26,959 nucleotides of DNA from JBBQBQ01 sp038317685 (GCA_038317685.1 JBBQBQ010000012.1:1-26959); one strand, 5' to 3'; counted from the first letter of the stretch, positions 1 through 8,303 are shown. Notes: generated by a model from the sequence alone, not told the origin. Translations and numbers: made by a program.

Positions 1-463
1 AGCAGAAGGTCAGATCCCGGAGGGTCCCCTTGTGCTCGATGACGGTGAAGAGATCGGCCATCACCTGGCAGGGATGGTAAAGATCGGTCAGCCCGTTGAT
101 GACCGGCACCTCCGACCAGTGGGCCAGTTCCTCCACCGCCAACTGGGAAAAGGTGCGGATCATGATGCCGTCGCAGTAGCGGGACATGATCCGGCCGGTG
201 TCCTTGATCGGTTCGCCCCGGCCGATCTGGGTCGCTTCGGAAGAAAGGAAGAGGGCGTGGCCGCCGAGTTGGTACATGCCGACCTCGAAGGAGACCCGGG
301 TGCGGGTCGAGCTCTTCTCGAAGATCATGGCGAGGGTCTTCCCCTCCAGCAGCCGATGGGCCTCGCGCCGCTTCTGCCGGGCCTTGAGGTCGCGGGTCAG
401 TTCGAAGATCTGTTGCAGTTCGTCCCGGTGCCAGTCGGCGAGGGAAAGAAAATTCTTGTTCAC
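1..463 (-). CDS. argF: ornithine carbamoyltransferase, N-terminal part (cut by window edge)
   Basis: This cytosolic enzyme joins carbamoyl phosphate and ornithine to make citrulline in arginine biosynthesis. About 154 N-terminal residues are visible and the C-terminal half lies off the left edge. The carbamoyl-phosphate-binding motif SSTRTR is at residues 51-56, and the family motif HPCQ appears later in LYHPCQVMADL. The start is a GTG at 461-463, giving VNKNFLSLADW, with AAGGAG at 470-475 six bases upstream. It is the last visible gene of the hslV-hslU-argB-argD-argF series and follows argD after a 70-base gap. The sequence fits anabolic OTCase. Aspartate carbamoyltransferase is unlikely given the gene context and the early residues. 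Confidence 0.95.
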   Translation of the reverse strand, partial: MNKNFLSLADWHRDELQQIFELTRDLKARQKRREAHRLLEGKTLAMIFEKSSTRTRVSFEVGMYQLGGHALFLSSEATQIGRGEPIKDTGRIMSRYCDGIMIRTFSQLAVEELAHWSEVPVINGLTDLYHPCQVMADLFTVIEHKGTLRDLTFC

Positions 464-533
464 GGTCAACTCCTTGGGAAAAACCGAAAGCGGTTGGTTA
501 AGGGCCTTGCTGCCGGGGTGCCGAGGTCAGGAT

Positions 534-1727
534 TCAGAGCGTCTTGAAGATTTCATCCAGGATCGCAACCGCCTGATCGATCTCCTCCCGGCTCACGACC
601 AGCGGCGGGACGAAGCGCAGGACCGAATCTTGGGTGACGTTGAAGAGCACCCCGCGGGCATGCCCCTCCTTGACGATCTCGGCACCGGGGATGGAGAGCC
701 GCATGCCGATCATCAGCCCGATGCCGCGCACCTGGGTGATGAAAGGATACTTGTGCCGCAGCCCCTCGAGGGCGCCGACCAGATAGTCTCCCATGACTTC
801 GGCGCGCTCCAGCAGACCCTCGTCGAGAATGGCCCGAACCGCCGCCAGGGCCGCTGTCGCCATCAGCGGATTGCCGCCAAAAGTCGAGCCGTGGGTGCCG
901 GGGGTGAAGGCGGCGGCGATCTCCTCGCGGGCCAGCATGGTGCCGATGGGGGCGCCGCCGGCGAGGGCTTTGGCCAAGGTCATGATATCGGGGGCGACAC
1001 CGAAGTGCTCGTAGGCAAAAAGCTTGCCGGTGCGGCCGAGACCGGTCTGGACTTCGTCGAGGATCAGCAGCAGGCCGTGCCGGTCGCAGATCGTCCGCAC
1101 TTCCCGGAGGTAGCCGGGGGCGGGAACGTTGACCCCCCCCTCCCCCTGGATCGGTTCGAGCATGATCGCGCAGGTCGCGGGTGTGATGGCGGCCGCGAGG
1201 GCGGCCGCGTCATCAAAGGGGACATGCTTGAAACCGTGCAGCAGAGGATCGAAGAAACGCTGCACCTTCTCCTGGCCGGTGGCGGAAACGGTCGCCATGG
1301 TCCGCCCGTGGAAGGACTCGGCGGCGGTAATGATTTCGTAGCGCTCCGGGCCGTGCTTCTCCCGGCTGTATTTGCGGGCAAGCTTGATCGCCGCTTCGTT
1401 GGCCTCGGCGCCGGAGTTGCAGAAGAAGGCGCGATCGGCGAAGGAGTGGCTGCAGAGAAGTTCGGCCAGTTCGATCTGCTGCGGGATATGGTAGTAGTTG
1501 GAGCAGTGGATGAGGGTCGCCGCCTGGGTCTGGAGAGCCGCCACCACCTTCGGATGGCAGTGGCCGAGGTTGTTGACCGCAACCCCGGCCAGAAAGTCGA
1601 GGTACTCCTTGCCGTCGGCGTCCCATACGCGGCAGCCCTCGCCCCGCACCGGGACGATCGGGTAGCGGCCGTAGGTCTTCATGATGACCTGGTCGGCCCG
1701 GGCGATCCAATCGGTTGCTGTGCTCAT
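534..1727 (-). CDS. argD: acetylornithine aminotransferase
   Basis: This PLP-dependent class III aminotransferase converts N-acetylglutamate semialdehyde to N-acetylornithine, using glutamate as amino donor. It may also serve as succinyldiaminopimelate aminotransferase, as known for some ArgD enzymes. The 397-residue length is normal for the family. Visible landmarks are the cofactor-binding SGAEA at about 105-109, the LILDEVQTGLGR segment with PLP-contacting Asp224, and the Schiff-base lysine Lys253 in MTLAKALAGG. The ATG at 1725-1727 is preceded by a GGGAAG stretch. It lies between argB (38-base gap) and argF (70-base gap) on the same strand, which supports a role in arginine synthesis rather than catabolism. 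Confidence 0.96.
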   Translation of the reverse strand: MSTATDWIARADQVIMKTYGRYPIVPVRGEGCRVWDADGKEYLDFLAGVAVNNLGHCHPKVVAALQTQAATLIHCSNYYHIPQQIELAELLCSHSFADRAFFCNSGAEANEAAIKLARKYSREKHGPERYEIITAAESFHGRTMATVSATGQEKVQRFFDPLLHGFKHVPFDDAAALAAAITPATCAIMLEPIQGEGGVNVPAPGYLREVRTICDRHGLLLILDEVQTGLGRTGKLFAYEHFGVAPDIMTLAKALAGGAPIGTMLAREEIAAAFTPGTHGSTFGGNPLMATAALAAVRAILDEGLLERAEVMGDYLVGALEGLRHKYPFITQVRGIGLMIGMRLSIPGAEIVKEGHARGVLFNVTQDSVLRFVPPLVVSREEIDQAVAILDEIFKTL

Positions 1728-1765
1728 ATCGTCACTTCCCGTATAAAAGGTCTCGAGGTTCCCCG

Positions 1766-2644
1766 TTACTTCACGATCTCCGTCCCGACCCCCTTGTCGG
1801 TGAAGATCTCAAGCAGGACCGCGTGTTCGACCCGGCCGTCGATGATGTGGGCCTTCTTCACCCCGCCGGCCAGCGCCTCGGCGCAGCATTCGACCTTGGG
1901 GATCATACCGCCACTGATCGATTCGTCGCTGATCAGACCGTGCATCTGCGCCACCGAGATGGAGGAGAGGAGGGTCCCCGCCTTATCCTTGACCCCCTGC
2001 ACGTCGGTCAGCAGGATCAGCTTCTCGGCGGAGAGGGCCGCGGCGACGCGGCCGGCGACGAGGTCGGCGTTGACGTTGTAGCTCTCGCCGTCGACCCCGA
2101 CCCCGACCGGGGCGATGACCGGAATGAAGCGGCCGTGTTCCAGGGTCTCGATCAGTTCCCGATTGACCTGGACCACGTCACCGACAAAGCCGATATCGAC
2201 CTGTTCGACCGTCCCGTCGGCCCCCCTGACCTCCTGCAGCAGTTTCCGGCAGACCAGCAAATCGCCGTCCTTGCCGGAGAGCCCCACCGCCCGCCCCCCC
2301 TGGCGATTGATCAGGCCGACGACCTCGTTGTTGACCTGGCCGGTCAGGACCATCTCCACCACCCCCATGGTTGCGGCGTCGGTCACCCGCATGCCCCGCA
2401 CGAATTCGGAAACGATGCCGTACTTCTTGAGGGTGTCGTTGATCTGAGGCCCGCCGCCATGGACGATGACCGGATTGAGGCCGATGTATTTGAGGAGGAT
2501 GACGTCCTTGGCGAAGGATTCCTTGAGGCGCTCGTCGGCCATGGCGTGGCCGCCGTATTTGATGACGACCGTCTTGTTAGCGAAGCGCTTGATGTAGGGG
2601 AGGGCCTCCATCAGCACATTAGCTTTGTTGATCAGTTCCTGCAT
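1766..2644 (-). CDS. argB: acetylglutamate kinase
   Basis: This cytosolic amino-acid kinase phosphorylates N-acetylglutamate with ATP, the second step of arginine synthesis and commonly its feedback-controlled step. The 292-residue protein shows the nucleotide-binding KYGG motif starting at Lys29 and the substrate-loop motif HGGGPQI at 62-68. Later segments, including GKDGDLL, are typical of the family. It has an N-terminal helix (MQELINKANVLMEALPYI), which in the known arginine-sensitive hexameric enzymes mediates hexamer formation, so arginine feedback is likely by inference. The start ATG has GGAG about ten bases upstream. A 138-base gap containing an inverted repeat separates it from hslU. 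Confidence 0.96.
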   Translation of the reverse strand: MQELINKANVLMEALPYIKRFANKTVVIKYGGHAMADERLKESFAKDVILLKYIGLNPVIVHGGGPQINDTLKKYGIVSEFVRGMRVTDAATMGVVEMVLTGQVNNEVVGLINRQGGRAVGLSGKDGDLLVCRKLLQEVRGADGTVEQVDIGFVGDVVQVNRELIETLEHGRFIPVIAPVGVGVDGESYNVNADLVAGRVAAALSAEKLILLTDVQGVKDKAGTLLSSISVAQMHGLISDESISGGMIPKVECCAEALAGGVKKAHIIDGRVEHAVLLEIFTDKGVGTEIVK

Positions 2645-2667
2645 CCGTCAAAATCTCCAAACCGATT

Positions 2668-2763
2668 GCCGCAGGGCCGCCGAGACACGGAGAACCTCGG
2701 GGGGCAGCTCTGAAAGCAACACCCTTTGGATGGTTCATCTCCGCGGCTCCGGGTCTTTGCGGC
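2668..2763. repeat. imperfect inverted repeat in the hslU-argB gap
   Basis: The left arm (2668-2696, beginning GCCGCAGGGCCGCC) and the reverse complement of the right arm (2732-2763, beginning GCCGCAAAGACCCGG) match at roughly three quarters of positions. Both contain an ACGGAG/CGGAG core and end in AACC. The arms are about 30 bases long around a 35-base spacer, so the transcript could form a large hairpin between hslU and argB. The 'cgcagagacacggagaac' flavour resembles dispersed repeats known from Geobacter-type genomes, recalled from general knowledge and not checked. No T-tract follows, so a simple intrinsic terminator is not indicated. Confidence 0.6.
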
Positions 2764-2782
2764 AGCTTTGGCCGTTATACCG

Positions 2783-4126
2783 TTATAGAATGTAGCGCGA
2801 CAGGTCTTCGTCCTTGACAATGGCGGCGAGCCGCTCCCCCACGTAGGCGGCATCGATGACGATCTTCTTCTCGCGGCGCTCGGGTGCATCGAAGGAAAGG
2901 TCTTCGAGAAGCTTTTCCATGATGGTGTGGAGGCGCCGGGCGCCGATGTTCTCGGTGCGGTCATTGACCGTCGCCGCGGTCCGGGCGATCTCGTGGATGC
3001 CGTCCCCGGTAAACTCCAGGTCCAGCCCCTCAGTAGCGAGGAGCGCCTGGTACTGGCGGATCAGGGCGTTCTTCGGCTCGGTGAGGATGCGCACGAACTC
3101 CTCCTCGCCGAGGCTCTCCAACTCCACCCGGATCGGAAACCGCCCTTGCAGTTCGGGGATCAAATCCGACGGTTTGGAGACATGGAAGGCCCCGGCGGCG
3201 ATGAACAGGACGTGATCGGTCTTGACCGGCCCGTACTTGGTGTTGACGGTGCTCCCCTCGACGATCGGCAGGATATCCCGCTGCACCCCCTCGCGGGAAA
3301 TTTCCGGGCCGTGCCCCCCTTCGCGGCTGGCGATCTTGTCGATTTCGTCGATGAAGATGATGCCGCTCTGTTCGGTGCGCTCCTTGGCCAGGGTCTGAAC
3401 CTTGTCCATGTCGACCAGCTTTTCGGCCTCGCTGGCGATCAGCATCTCCCGCGCCTCGGCGACCTTCAGCCGGCGCCGCTTGGTCTTCTTGGGGAACAGG
3501 TTGCCGAGCATCTCCTTGAGATTGCTCCCCATCTCCTCGGCCCCCGGCGGGGAGAAGACGTCCATCATCGGCATCTTCATTTCCTGGGTTTCGATCTCGA
3601 CGTAGCGCTCGTCGAGCTTCCCCTGGCGCAGCAGATGGCGGAGCTTGTCGCGGGTCGACTCCCGTCCGTCATGGGTGCCGGCCTCCCCCTGGGCGGCGAC
3701 GTTGACACTCTCCCCCGGCAGCAGCAGGTCGAGGAGTCGCTCCTCGGCGTGGTCCTCGGCTTTGACCCGCACCGTCTGGGCCTCTTCCTCCTTGACCATG
3801 ATGATCGCCAGGTCCAGCAGGTCGCGGACCATGCTCTCGACATCGCGGCCGACATAGCCGACCTCGGTGAATTTGGAGGCCTCGACCTTGACGAAGGGGG
3901 CCTGGGCGAGCTTGGCGAGGCGGCGCGCGATCTCGGTCTTGCCGACCCCGGTCGGGCCGATCATGATGATGTTTTTCGGGGCGATCTCGTCCCGCAAGTC
4001 CTCCGGCACCTGCTGGCGCCGCCAGCGATTGCGCAGCGCCACCGCCACGGCGCGCTTGGCACCCTTTTGACCGACGATGTAACGATCGAGTTCGGAGACA
4101 ATCTCCCGGGGAGTGAAGTTGTTCAC
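2783..4126 (-). CDS. hslU: HslU, ATPase subunit of the HslVU protease
   Basis: This AAA+ unfoldase recognises, unfolds and threads substrates into the HslV peptidase chamber in the cytosol. The 447-residue protein shows the N-terminal TPREIVSELDRYIVGQ segment and Walker A GPTGVGKT at about 57-64. The substrate-gripping pore loop GYVG is at about 90-93, a variable I domain follows, and Walker B IIFIDEID is at about 256-263. The C-terminal DLSRYIL tail is the one that docks into HslV. I chose the GTG at 4124-4126 because the protein then begins VNNFTPREIV like its relatives. A longer frame upstream would add 14 unfamiliar residues. This GTG overlaps the hslV TGA stop, so translational coupling is likely. 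Confidence 0.96.
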   Translation of the reverse strand: MNNFTPREIVSELDRYIVGQKGAKRAVAVALRNRWRRQQVPEDLRDEIAPKNIIMIGPTGVGKTEIARRLAKLAQAPFVKVEASKFTEVGYVGRDVESMVRDLLDLAIIMVKEEEAQTVRVKAEDHAEERLLDLLLPGESVNVAAQGEAGTHDGRESTRDKLRHLLRQGKLDERYVEIETQEMKMPMMDVFSPPGAEEMGSNLKEMLGNLFPKKTKRRRLKVAEAREMLIASEAEKLVDMDKVQTLAKERTEQSGIIFIDEIDKIASREGGHGPEISREGVQRDILPIVEGSTVNTKYGPVKTDHVLFIAAGAFHVSKPSDLIPELQGRFPIRVELESLGEEEFVRILTEPKNALIRQYQALLATEGLDLEFTGDGIHEIARTAATVNDRTENIGARRLHTIMEKLLEDLSFDAPERREKKIVIDAAYVGERLAAIVKDEDLSRYIL

Positions 4127-4653
4127 GGCAAAGACTCCACGGCGATCTGCTCGTTGGTGTAGATGCAAATCCCGGCGGCAATCTTCAGCGCCTCCTCAGC
4201 GATGGTCCGGGCCGGCAACTGGGAGTGGCGGGCCAGGGCGCGGGCCGCCGCCAGGGCATAGGGGCCGCCGGAGCCGATGGCGGAGATGCCGTCGTCCGGC
4301 TCGATGACGTCACCGGCCCCCGAAAGGACCAGGGTGGTTTCGTGGTCGGCGACAATGAGGAGGGCCTCCAGGCGCCGCAGGATGCGGTCGGTACGCCAGT
4401 CCTTGGCCAGGGCCACCGCGGCCCGCGGCAGATTGCCTCTGAATTCCTGGAGCTTGGCGTCGAATTTTTCAAACAGGGTAAAGGCGTCGGCGGTGCTGCC
4501 GGCAAAGCCTGCCAGCACCTTGCCGTCGAGCATGCGCCGCAGCTTGCGGGCCGTGTGTTTCATCACCGTGGTGCCGAGTGTCACCTGGCCGTCGCCGGCC
4601 ATGGCCACTTCGTTCCCCTGACGGACACAGACAATGGTGGTCCCTTTGAACAT
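4123..4653 (-). CDS. hslV: HslV, peptidase subunit of the HslVU protease
   Basis: This is an N-terminal-threonine peptidase of the proteasome beta-subunit type that forms the degradation chamber capped by HslU. The 176-residue protein begins MFKGTTIVCV. The catalytic residue should be Thr5, exposed only after removal of MFKG rather than of Met alone. The conserved GDGQVTLG and LAKDWRTDR segments and a glycine-rich GSGGPYALAAARAL stretch are present. The ATG at 4651-4653 has GAGG (4663-4666) nine bases upstream. The frame stays open a further 20 codons upstream, but that extension does not resemble HslV. It is the first gene of the operon, with hslU overlapping its stop codon. Confidence 0.95.
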   Translation of the reverse strand: MFKGTTIVCVRQGNEVAMAGDGQVTLGTTVMKHTARKLRRMLDGKVLAGFAGSTADAFTLFEKFDAKLQEFRGNLPRAAVALAKDWRTDRILRRLEALLIVADHETTLVLSGAGDVIEPDDGISAIGSGGPYALAAARALARHSQLPARTIAEEALKIAAGICIYTNEQIAVESLP

Positions 4654-4703
4654 CGATTCGAACCTCGCGTGCAGCCGGTCGGCGGCTTCGGAAAAATATG
4701 GCG

Positions 4704-4712
4704 AATATAGCA
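4704..4712 (-). promoter_or_regulatory. probable extended -10 promoter for hslV
   Basis: On the minus strand the sequence reads TGCTATATT, an extended -10 element (TGn plus TATATT) about 50 bases upstream of the hslV ATG. No good -35 box is visible at 16-18 bases, which is typical for extended -10 promoters. It would drive the hslV-hslU-argB-argD-argF series. Confidence 0.5.
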
Positions 4713-4757
4713 CAACCCCGGTGACAACAAAAGCAAAAGGTGACTGCGACAGCGGGT

Positions 4758-4782
4758 GGAACCGGGCCGTCGTCCCGGTTCC
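4758..4782 (-). terminator. hairpin just after the L,D-transpeptidase stop
   Basis: A perfect 9-bp stem (GGAACCGGG at 4758-4766, CCCGGTTCC at 4774-4782) with a 7-base loop abuts the stop codon of the upstream minus-strand gene. No T-tract follows immediately; a CCTTTTGC stretch lies some 15 bases on. Termination may be weak or factor-assisted. Confidence 0.45.
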
Positions 4783-6399
4783 TCAAAAGCTCCCGGCGGT
4801 TTCCGCCAGGGCCATCTCCAGGTCCAGGTCCCGCCAGTAGAGATCGTCGCGAAAGTTGAGAATCCCGTCGGCATCGACCCAGGCCGTCCAGTAAAGGATA
4901 TGGACCGGCAGCGGCTTCGGCACGGCGATCCGCTGGGGAGTCTCCGGCAGATGCCCGGCGAGGTAGTCCCGCTCCAGGGGGGTGGGGTTGTCCCCCAGCA
5001 GGAGGGCGGCCAAGGCCAAAGGCTGGGCAATGCGGATGCATCCCGAGCTGAAGGAGCGCACCTCCTTGCTGAACAGGGCGGGTTCTGGGGTGTCGTGAAG
5101 GTAGACCGAATATTCGTTGGGGAAGAGGAACTTGACCCGCCCCAGGGGATTCCAGGGACCGGGCTGTTGCCGGATCTGCCCCGGAAAATGCTCGGCTGTG
5201 ACCCGGCGCCAGTCGATGCCGGCCGGGTCGAGGATCTCGCCCCCCCGCCAGCCGACCACCTCGAAATGGCGCTTGGCAAGCAGGGACGGATCCTTTCTGA
5301 GCTTGGGAAGGAGGTCCTCCCGGAGGATGGTCGGCGGGACGTACCAATACGGCGAGAATTCAAGATGGGTCAGGCGTCCCGAAAAGACCGGGGTCTGGCG
5401 GAAGGAGGTCCCGACCACCGCCGGCATGCTCAGGACCGTGACTCCCCCCACGACCACATCGAGCCGGAAGGCGGCGATATTGACCAGCAGGTAGCGCTCC
5501 CCGAGGTCTTGAGGAAGCCACCGCCAGCGCTCCAGATTGAGTTCGAGCTGCAGACGACGGACCCCGACCGGGACGTTGAGAACGGCCAGCGTGTGAGGCC
5601 CGAGCACCCCGTCGGTGGCGAGGCCGTGACGGGACTGAAAGGCCTTGACGGCGGCGACCGTCGCCGGATCGAAACGATCCCCCGATTCCCCGGCTTCCGG
5701 CAGATCGCCGCTGACCTGGAGGCGCCGGCGCAGGACCGGCAAGCGCGGATCGTCCTGTCCCGGCTCCAGCTTCGGTCCGTCCGGAACCAGGGGCCACCCC
5801 CCCAGGATTTCGAGACGACGGTAGTCGGCCAGGGCCTTGCGCAGGGCGGCGTAGCCGGGATTGGTCGGTTCCAGGGCCGCCAGCCTCTGCACCGGCGTTC
5901 CGTCCTGCAGCGCCAGAGTCAGCAGTTGGACCGGATCAATGGGATGCGGACGCACCTTCCAGTGGGTGAGGACGACATTGGGATCGACCCGGCCCCCGGA
6001 AAGGTGGGACGCATAGCGAAGGAATGCGTCGCTGAGCAGGAGGTCGAAGCGGGCGGAGTCCTGCGCCGACCAGGCTGCGGAACCGGCCAGCAACGCCTCG
6101 ATGGTATCGAGGTGATACTCCTCGGGACAGAGCCCATCAAGATCGGCGTTGCGGAGGGTCCGGACCAAAGGGACGACCTGGGAACCCGGCCCCCCGTCGA
6201 CCAGCCATCCGGGCCGGAAATCCCTGCGGCGATAAAATTCAAACAGTTGCGGCGACCAGAAGGGTGAGTCCACCTCCTTCAGCCGTTCCAGTTCGGCCTC
6301 GACAGAAGAGAGCGGCAGGACGTGGGGGTCCGCCAAGGACCCCCACGGAAAAACCAGAAGCCCCAGGATGGGGAGGAACAGACGCATCCAAAACACCAT
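4783..6399 (-). CDS. YcbB/LdtD-type murein L,D-transpeptidase
   Basis: This is a periplasmic cell-wall enzyme forming 3-3 (mDAP-mDAP) crosslinks in peptidoglycan, or acting as a related L,D-transpeptidase. The 538-residue protein starts with a hydrophobic signal sequence (RLFLPILGLLVFPWGSLA). A scaffold-like N-terminal region follows, then a peptidoglycan-binding repeat around FDPATVAAVKAFQSRHGL, then the YkuD catalytic domain. The catalytic signature is present, with His435 in LHDTPEP and Cys454 in SFSSGCIRIA. The C-terminal tail after the active site is as in YcbB proteins. The ATG at 6397-6399 has a GAGGA sequence about eight bases upstream; a second Met four codons on is possible. It is divergent from the ferritin-like gene. 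Confidence 0.93.
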   Translation of the reverse strand: MVFWMRLFLPILGLLVFPWGSLADPHVLPLSSVEAELERLKEVDSPFWSPQLFEFYRRRDFRPGWLVDGGPGSQVVPLVRTLRNADLDGLCPEEYHLDTIEALLAGSAAWSAQDSARFDLLLSDAFLRYASHLSGGRVDPNVVLTHWKVRPHPIDPVQLLTLALQDGTPVQRLAALEPTNPGYAALRKALADYRRLEILGGWPLVPDGPKLEPGQDDPRLPVLRRRLQVSGDLPEAGESGDRFDPATVAAVKAFQSRHGLATDGVLGPHTLAVLNVPVGVRRLQLELNLERWRWLPQDLGERYLLVNIAAFRLDVVVGGVTVLSMPAVVGTSFRQTPVFSGRLTHLEFSPYWYVPPTILREDLLPKLRKDPSLLAKRHFEVVGWRGGEILDPAGIDWRRVTAEHFPGQIRQQPGPWNPLGRVKFLFPNEYSVYLHDTPEPALFSKEVRSFSSGCIRIAQPLALAALLLGDNPTPLERDYLAGHLPETPQRIAVPKPLPVHILYWTAWVDADGILNFRDDLYWRDLDLEMALAETAGSF

Positions 6400-6541
6400 A
6401 ACTATTTCCTCTTTATGGAAAAGAATACCGCAGATGGCCGATACGGGAAGCGGAAGAGGAACAATTTCCGTCGATCAGCGCGCAAAAGTCCTCGCTAAGA
6501 CCGGACCGGAAACGCGGCTGTTCTCGCCGCGGGAAGTCCCG

Positions 6542-6570
6542 TTGACAGCGACAGAAGCGTCGGTCATACT
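6542..6570 (+). promoter_or_regulatory. sigma70-like promoter for the ferritin-like gene
   Basis: A consensus TTGACA (6542-6547) is followed after 17 bases by CATACT (6565-6570), which matches four of six -10 positions. It lies about 60 bases upstream of the ferritin-like ATG in the divergent gap 6400-6627. A T-run sits directly after the -10 box. Confidence 0.6.
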
Positions 6571-6627
6571 TTTTTTAGTCGGGGGGGATACCGCAGCTGT
6601 CTACTCAAATCTGGGAGGAACAATACG

Positions 6628-7125
6628 ATGCCGCAGGAATTCAATATGCAGGAAGCGATCAAGCTGGCGATCCAGACCGAAAAGAACGTCATGGATTTTT
6701 ACCGGACCGCCGCCGAAAAGACCCGGGATGCCCGTGGGAAGCAGGTCTTTGAACTTCTTTCCCGGGAAGAAAGGGAACATGCCAGCCACTTCTTCCAACT
6801 CTACAAGGGAGGGGATCTCGGCAGTTTCGACGAGTTCATGGCCCGGCCGCCCCATCCCGACTCGGTCATGCTCATCGAGCTGGGAAAAGCCTTGGGCAAC
6901 GATACCCACGAGCGCAAGGCGATGCAGATCGCCCTTCGCGAAGAAGAAGATTTGGAAAAAAACCTGCGCATGACCGCCTCCCGCATCGTCGATCCGGCCG
7001 TGCGCATGGTCTTCGAACGGATGGCTAAGGAGACCCACGACCACTTTGCGCTGATCGAGTCTGAATACGCCCGCTTGATGGCCATGGTCCACGAGACCGA
7101 TATCGATACCTTTGTCCGGGAGTAG
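6628..7125 (+). CDS. ferritin-like / rubrerythrin-type diiron protein
   Basis: This is a cytosolic four-helix ferritin-like protein, 165 residues, of the rubrerythrin-related group common in anaerobes and linked to peroxide or iron handling. Likely metal ligands are Glu18 in the first helix (TEKNVMDFY), Glu48 and His51 in SREEREHA, acidic residues around 105-107 (REEEDLE), and Glu135 with His139 in AKETHDHF. There is no C-terminal rubredoxin domain with its CxxC pairs, so it is not a full rubrerythrin. A good sigma70 promoter lies upstream, and GGGAGGA precedes the ATG. The small cytochrome c gene starts four bases after its stop, suggesting co-transcription. Confidence 0.85.
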   Translation: MPQEFNMQEAIKLAIQTEKNVMDFYRTAAEKTRDARGKQVFELLSREEREHASHFFQLYKGGDLGSFDEFMARPPHPDSVMLIELGKALGNDTHERKAMQIALREEEDLEKNLRMTASRIVDPAVRMVFERMAKETHDHFALIESEYARLMAMVHETDIDTFVRE

Positions 7126-7129
7126 CGAG

Positions 7130-7423
7130 ATGCGACGCTGGGGTTTCCTGTTGTTGCTTCTCACCTGCTTCGGCGCCCCGGCGGCCGCGCAGGAGGTAAA
7201 GGACCTGGGTGCTCACCGCACCAGCAGCGAAGACTTCGAACAGGTCCTTGCCAGCAAGTGCACCATCTGCCACAGCCGCGAGCGGATCGACGCGGCGATG
7301 CGCGAAGGTCGCGATCTGGACTTGATCGAGGCACAGATGATCAAGCGTGGCGCCACCCTGACCGAAACCGACAAGCGCGTGCTCGGCACCTTCTGGGGGA
7401 GTCCGCTCAAGAAAAACCCATAG
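7130..7423 (+). CDS. small periplasmic monoheme cytochrome c-like protein
   Basis: This 97-residue protein has a signal peptide (MRRWGFLLLLLTCFGAPAAAQ) with a plausible cleavage site after AAA at 18-20. A single heme-attachment motif CTICH lies at 44-48. Met70, in AQMIKRGATLTETDKR, is a candidate distal heme ligand, because this pattern recurs near the axial methionine of small class I cytochromes. The mature protein is only about 77 residues. The ATG at 7130 is preferred over an in-frame ATG at 7112, because the longer form overlaps the ferritin-like gene and would bury the signal peptide. GGGAG lies seven bases upstream. Its redox partner cannot be told from the sequence. Confidence 0.82.
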   Translation: MRRWGFLLLLLTCFGAPAAAQEVKDLGAHRTSSEDFEQVLASKCTICHSRERIDAAMREGRDLDLIEAQMIKRGATLTETDKRVLGTFWGSPLKKNP

Positions 7424-7524
7424 ACTCAACCCCCTCCTGCAGAGCGCCAGGGCGAGCGGCGGGGGGGGACAGCCCGGTTCATTGCGGATTGGTTCAACGG
7501 ATTCGGCACCTGGAGGGGGGGCTC

Positions 7525-8211
7525 ATGAAGAGGATCAAGGACTGGCCGGCGGCCGAGCGCCCCCGGGAGAAGCTGCTTACCAGCGGGCCCGAACCCTTGA
7601 GCGATGCCGAACTGCTGGCCTTGGTCCTGCGCAACGGCGATGCCGCCAGCGGCAGTAGCGCCGTTGACCAGGCCCGTCAGCTCCTGGGGCGTTTCGGCTC
7701 GCTGCGGGGACTGGCCCGGGCCGGAACCCGGGAACTCTGCGAGACCAGGGGGGTCGGGCCGGCCAAGGCGGCGGAGCTGCAGGCGGTCTTCGAACTGGCG
7801 CGCCGCTTTGCCGGAAACACCCTGGCGCCGGGAGTGCGTTACAGCAGTTCGGAGGAGGTCTTCCGCCATTACCACGAACGCCTGCGCGACCGCCGCAAAG
7901 AAGTCTTTCTGGCCCTCCTCCTCGACAGCAAGAACCGGGTGCTGCGCGAGGTTCAAATCTCCGAGGGGAGCCTGACCGCCAGCATCGTCCACCCCCGCGA
8001 AGTCTTTGCGCCGGTTGTCAGGGAATCGGCCGCCGCCGTTCTTTTCATCCACAACCACCCTTCGGGGGACCCGACCCCCAGCCGCGAAGACCTGGAGATC
8101 ACCACCCGCCGTCAGGAGGTCGGCACCCTGATGGGAGTGCGGGTCCTCGATCACATCATCATCGGCAGCGGCCGCTATGTCAGCTTCGTGGACCGCGGCC
8201 TGATGGGATAG
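7525..8211 (+). CDS. radC: RadC/YsxC-type JAB1/MPN+ domain protein
   Basis: This is a RadC family protein of unsettled function, historically linked to DNA repair, although that role has been questioned. It has 228 residues. The N-terminal half carries a helix-hairpin-helix-like segment (ETRGVGPAKAAELQAV). The C-terminal half carries the metal-binding JAMM signature, with His176 and His178 in HNHPSGDPTPS, Ser186 and Asp189. The open frame extends back to 7258, but the ATG at 7525 is chosen: it gives MKRIKDWPAAERPREKLL, the usual RadC N-terminus, and has a purine-rich GGAGG about nine bases upstream. It follows the cytochrome gene after 101 bases. Confidence 0.93.
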   Translation: MKRIKDWPAAERPREKLLTSGPEPLSDAELLALVLRNGDAASGSSAVDQARQLLGRFGSLRGLARAGTRELCETRGVGPAKAAELQAVFELARRFAGNTLAPGVRYSSSEEVFRHYHERLRDRRKEVFLALLLDSKNRVLREVQISEGSLTASIVHPREVFAPVVRESAAAVLFIHNHPSGDPTPSREDLEITTRRQEVGTLMGVRVLDHIIIGSGRYVSFVDRGLMG

Positions 8212-8284
8212 GGTTCAGGATGCGGGGGGGCATTGCGCCGCAGCGCCGGCCGTGATATTGATAGGGCCGGTCAGCACCCCCGGT

Positions 8285-8303
8285 CCGGAGCGTTTCTCTC
8301 CGG
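8285..8303 (+). terminator. weak hairpin between radC and the U32 gene
   Basis: CCGGAG (8285-8290) and CTCCGG (8298-8303) form a 6-bp stem with a 7-base loop, followed by CCTTTCAGGTTTATT. The T-content is poor, so this is at best a weak terminator in the 123-base gap. Confidence 0.3.

Noticed and set aside
186..2081. A 631-residue plus-strand open frame across argF, argD and argB
   Set aside because: It is antisense to three arginine genes with intact motifs, and its translation has no family features.
4756..6267. A 503-residue plus-strand open frame opposite the L,D-transpeptidase
   Set aside because: It is antisense to a gene with signal peptide and catalytic Cys/His motif. It lacks domains of its own.
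7258..7524. An 89-codon upstream extension of radC
   Set aside because: It overlaps the cytochrome gene in another frame. The ATG at 7525 has an RBS and gives the family's usual N-terminus.
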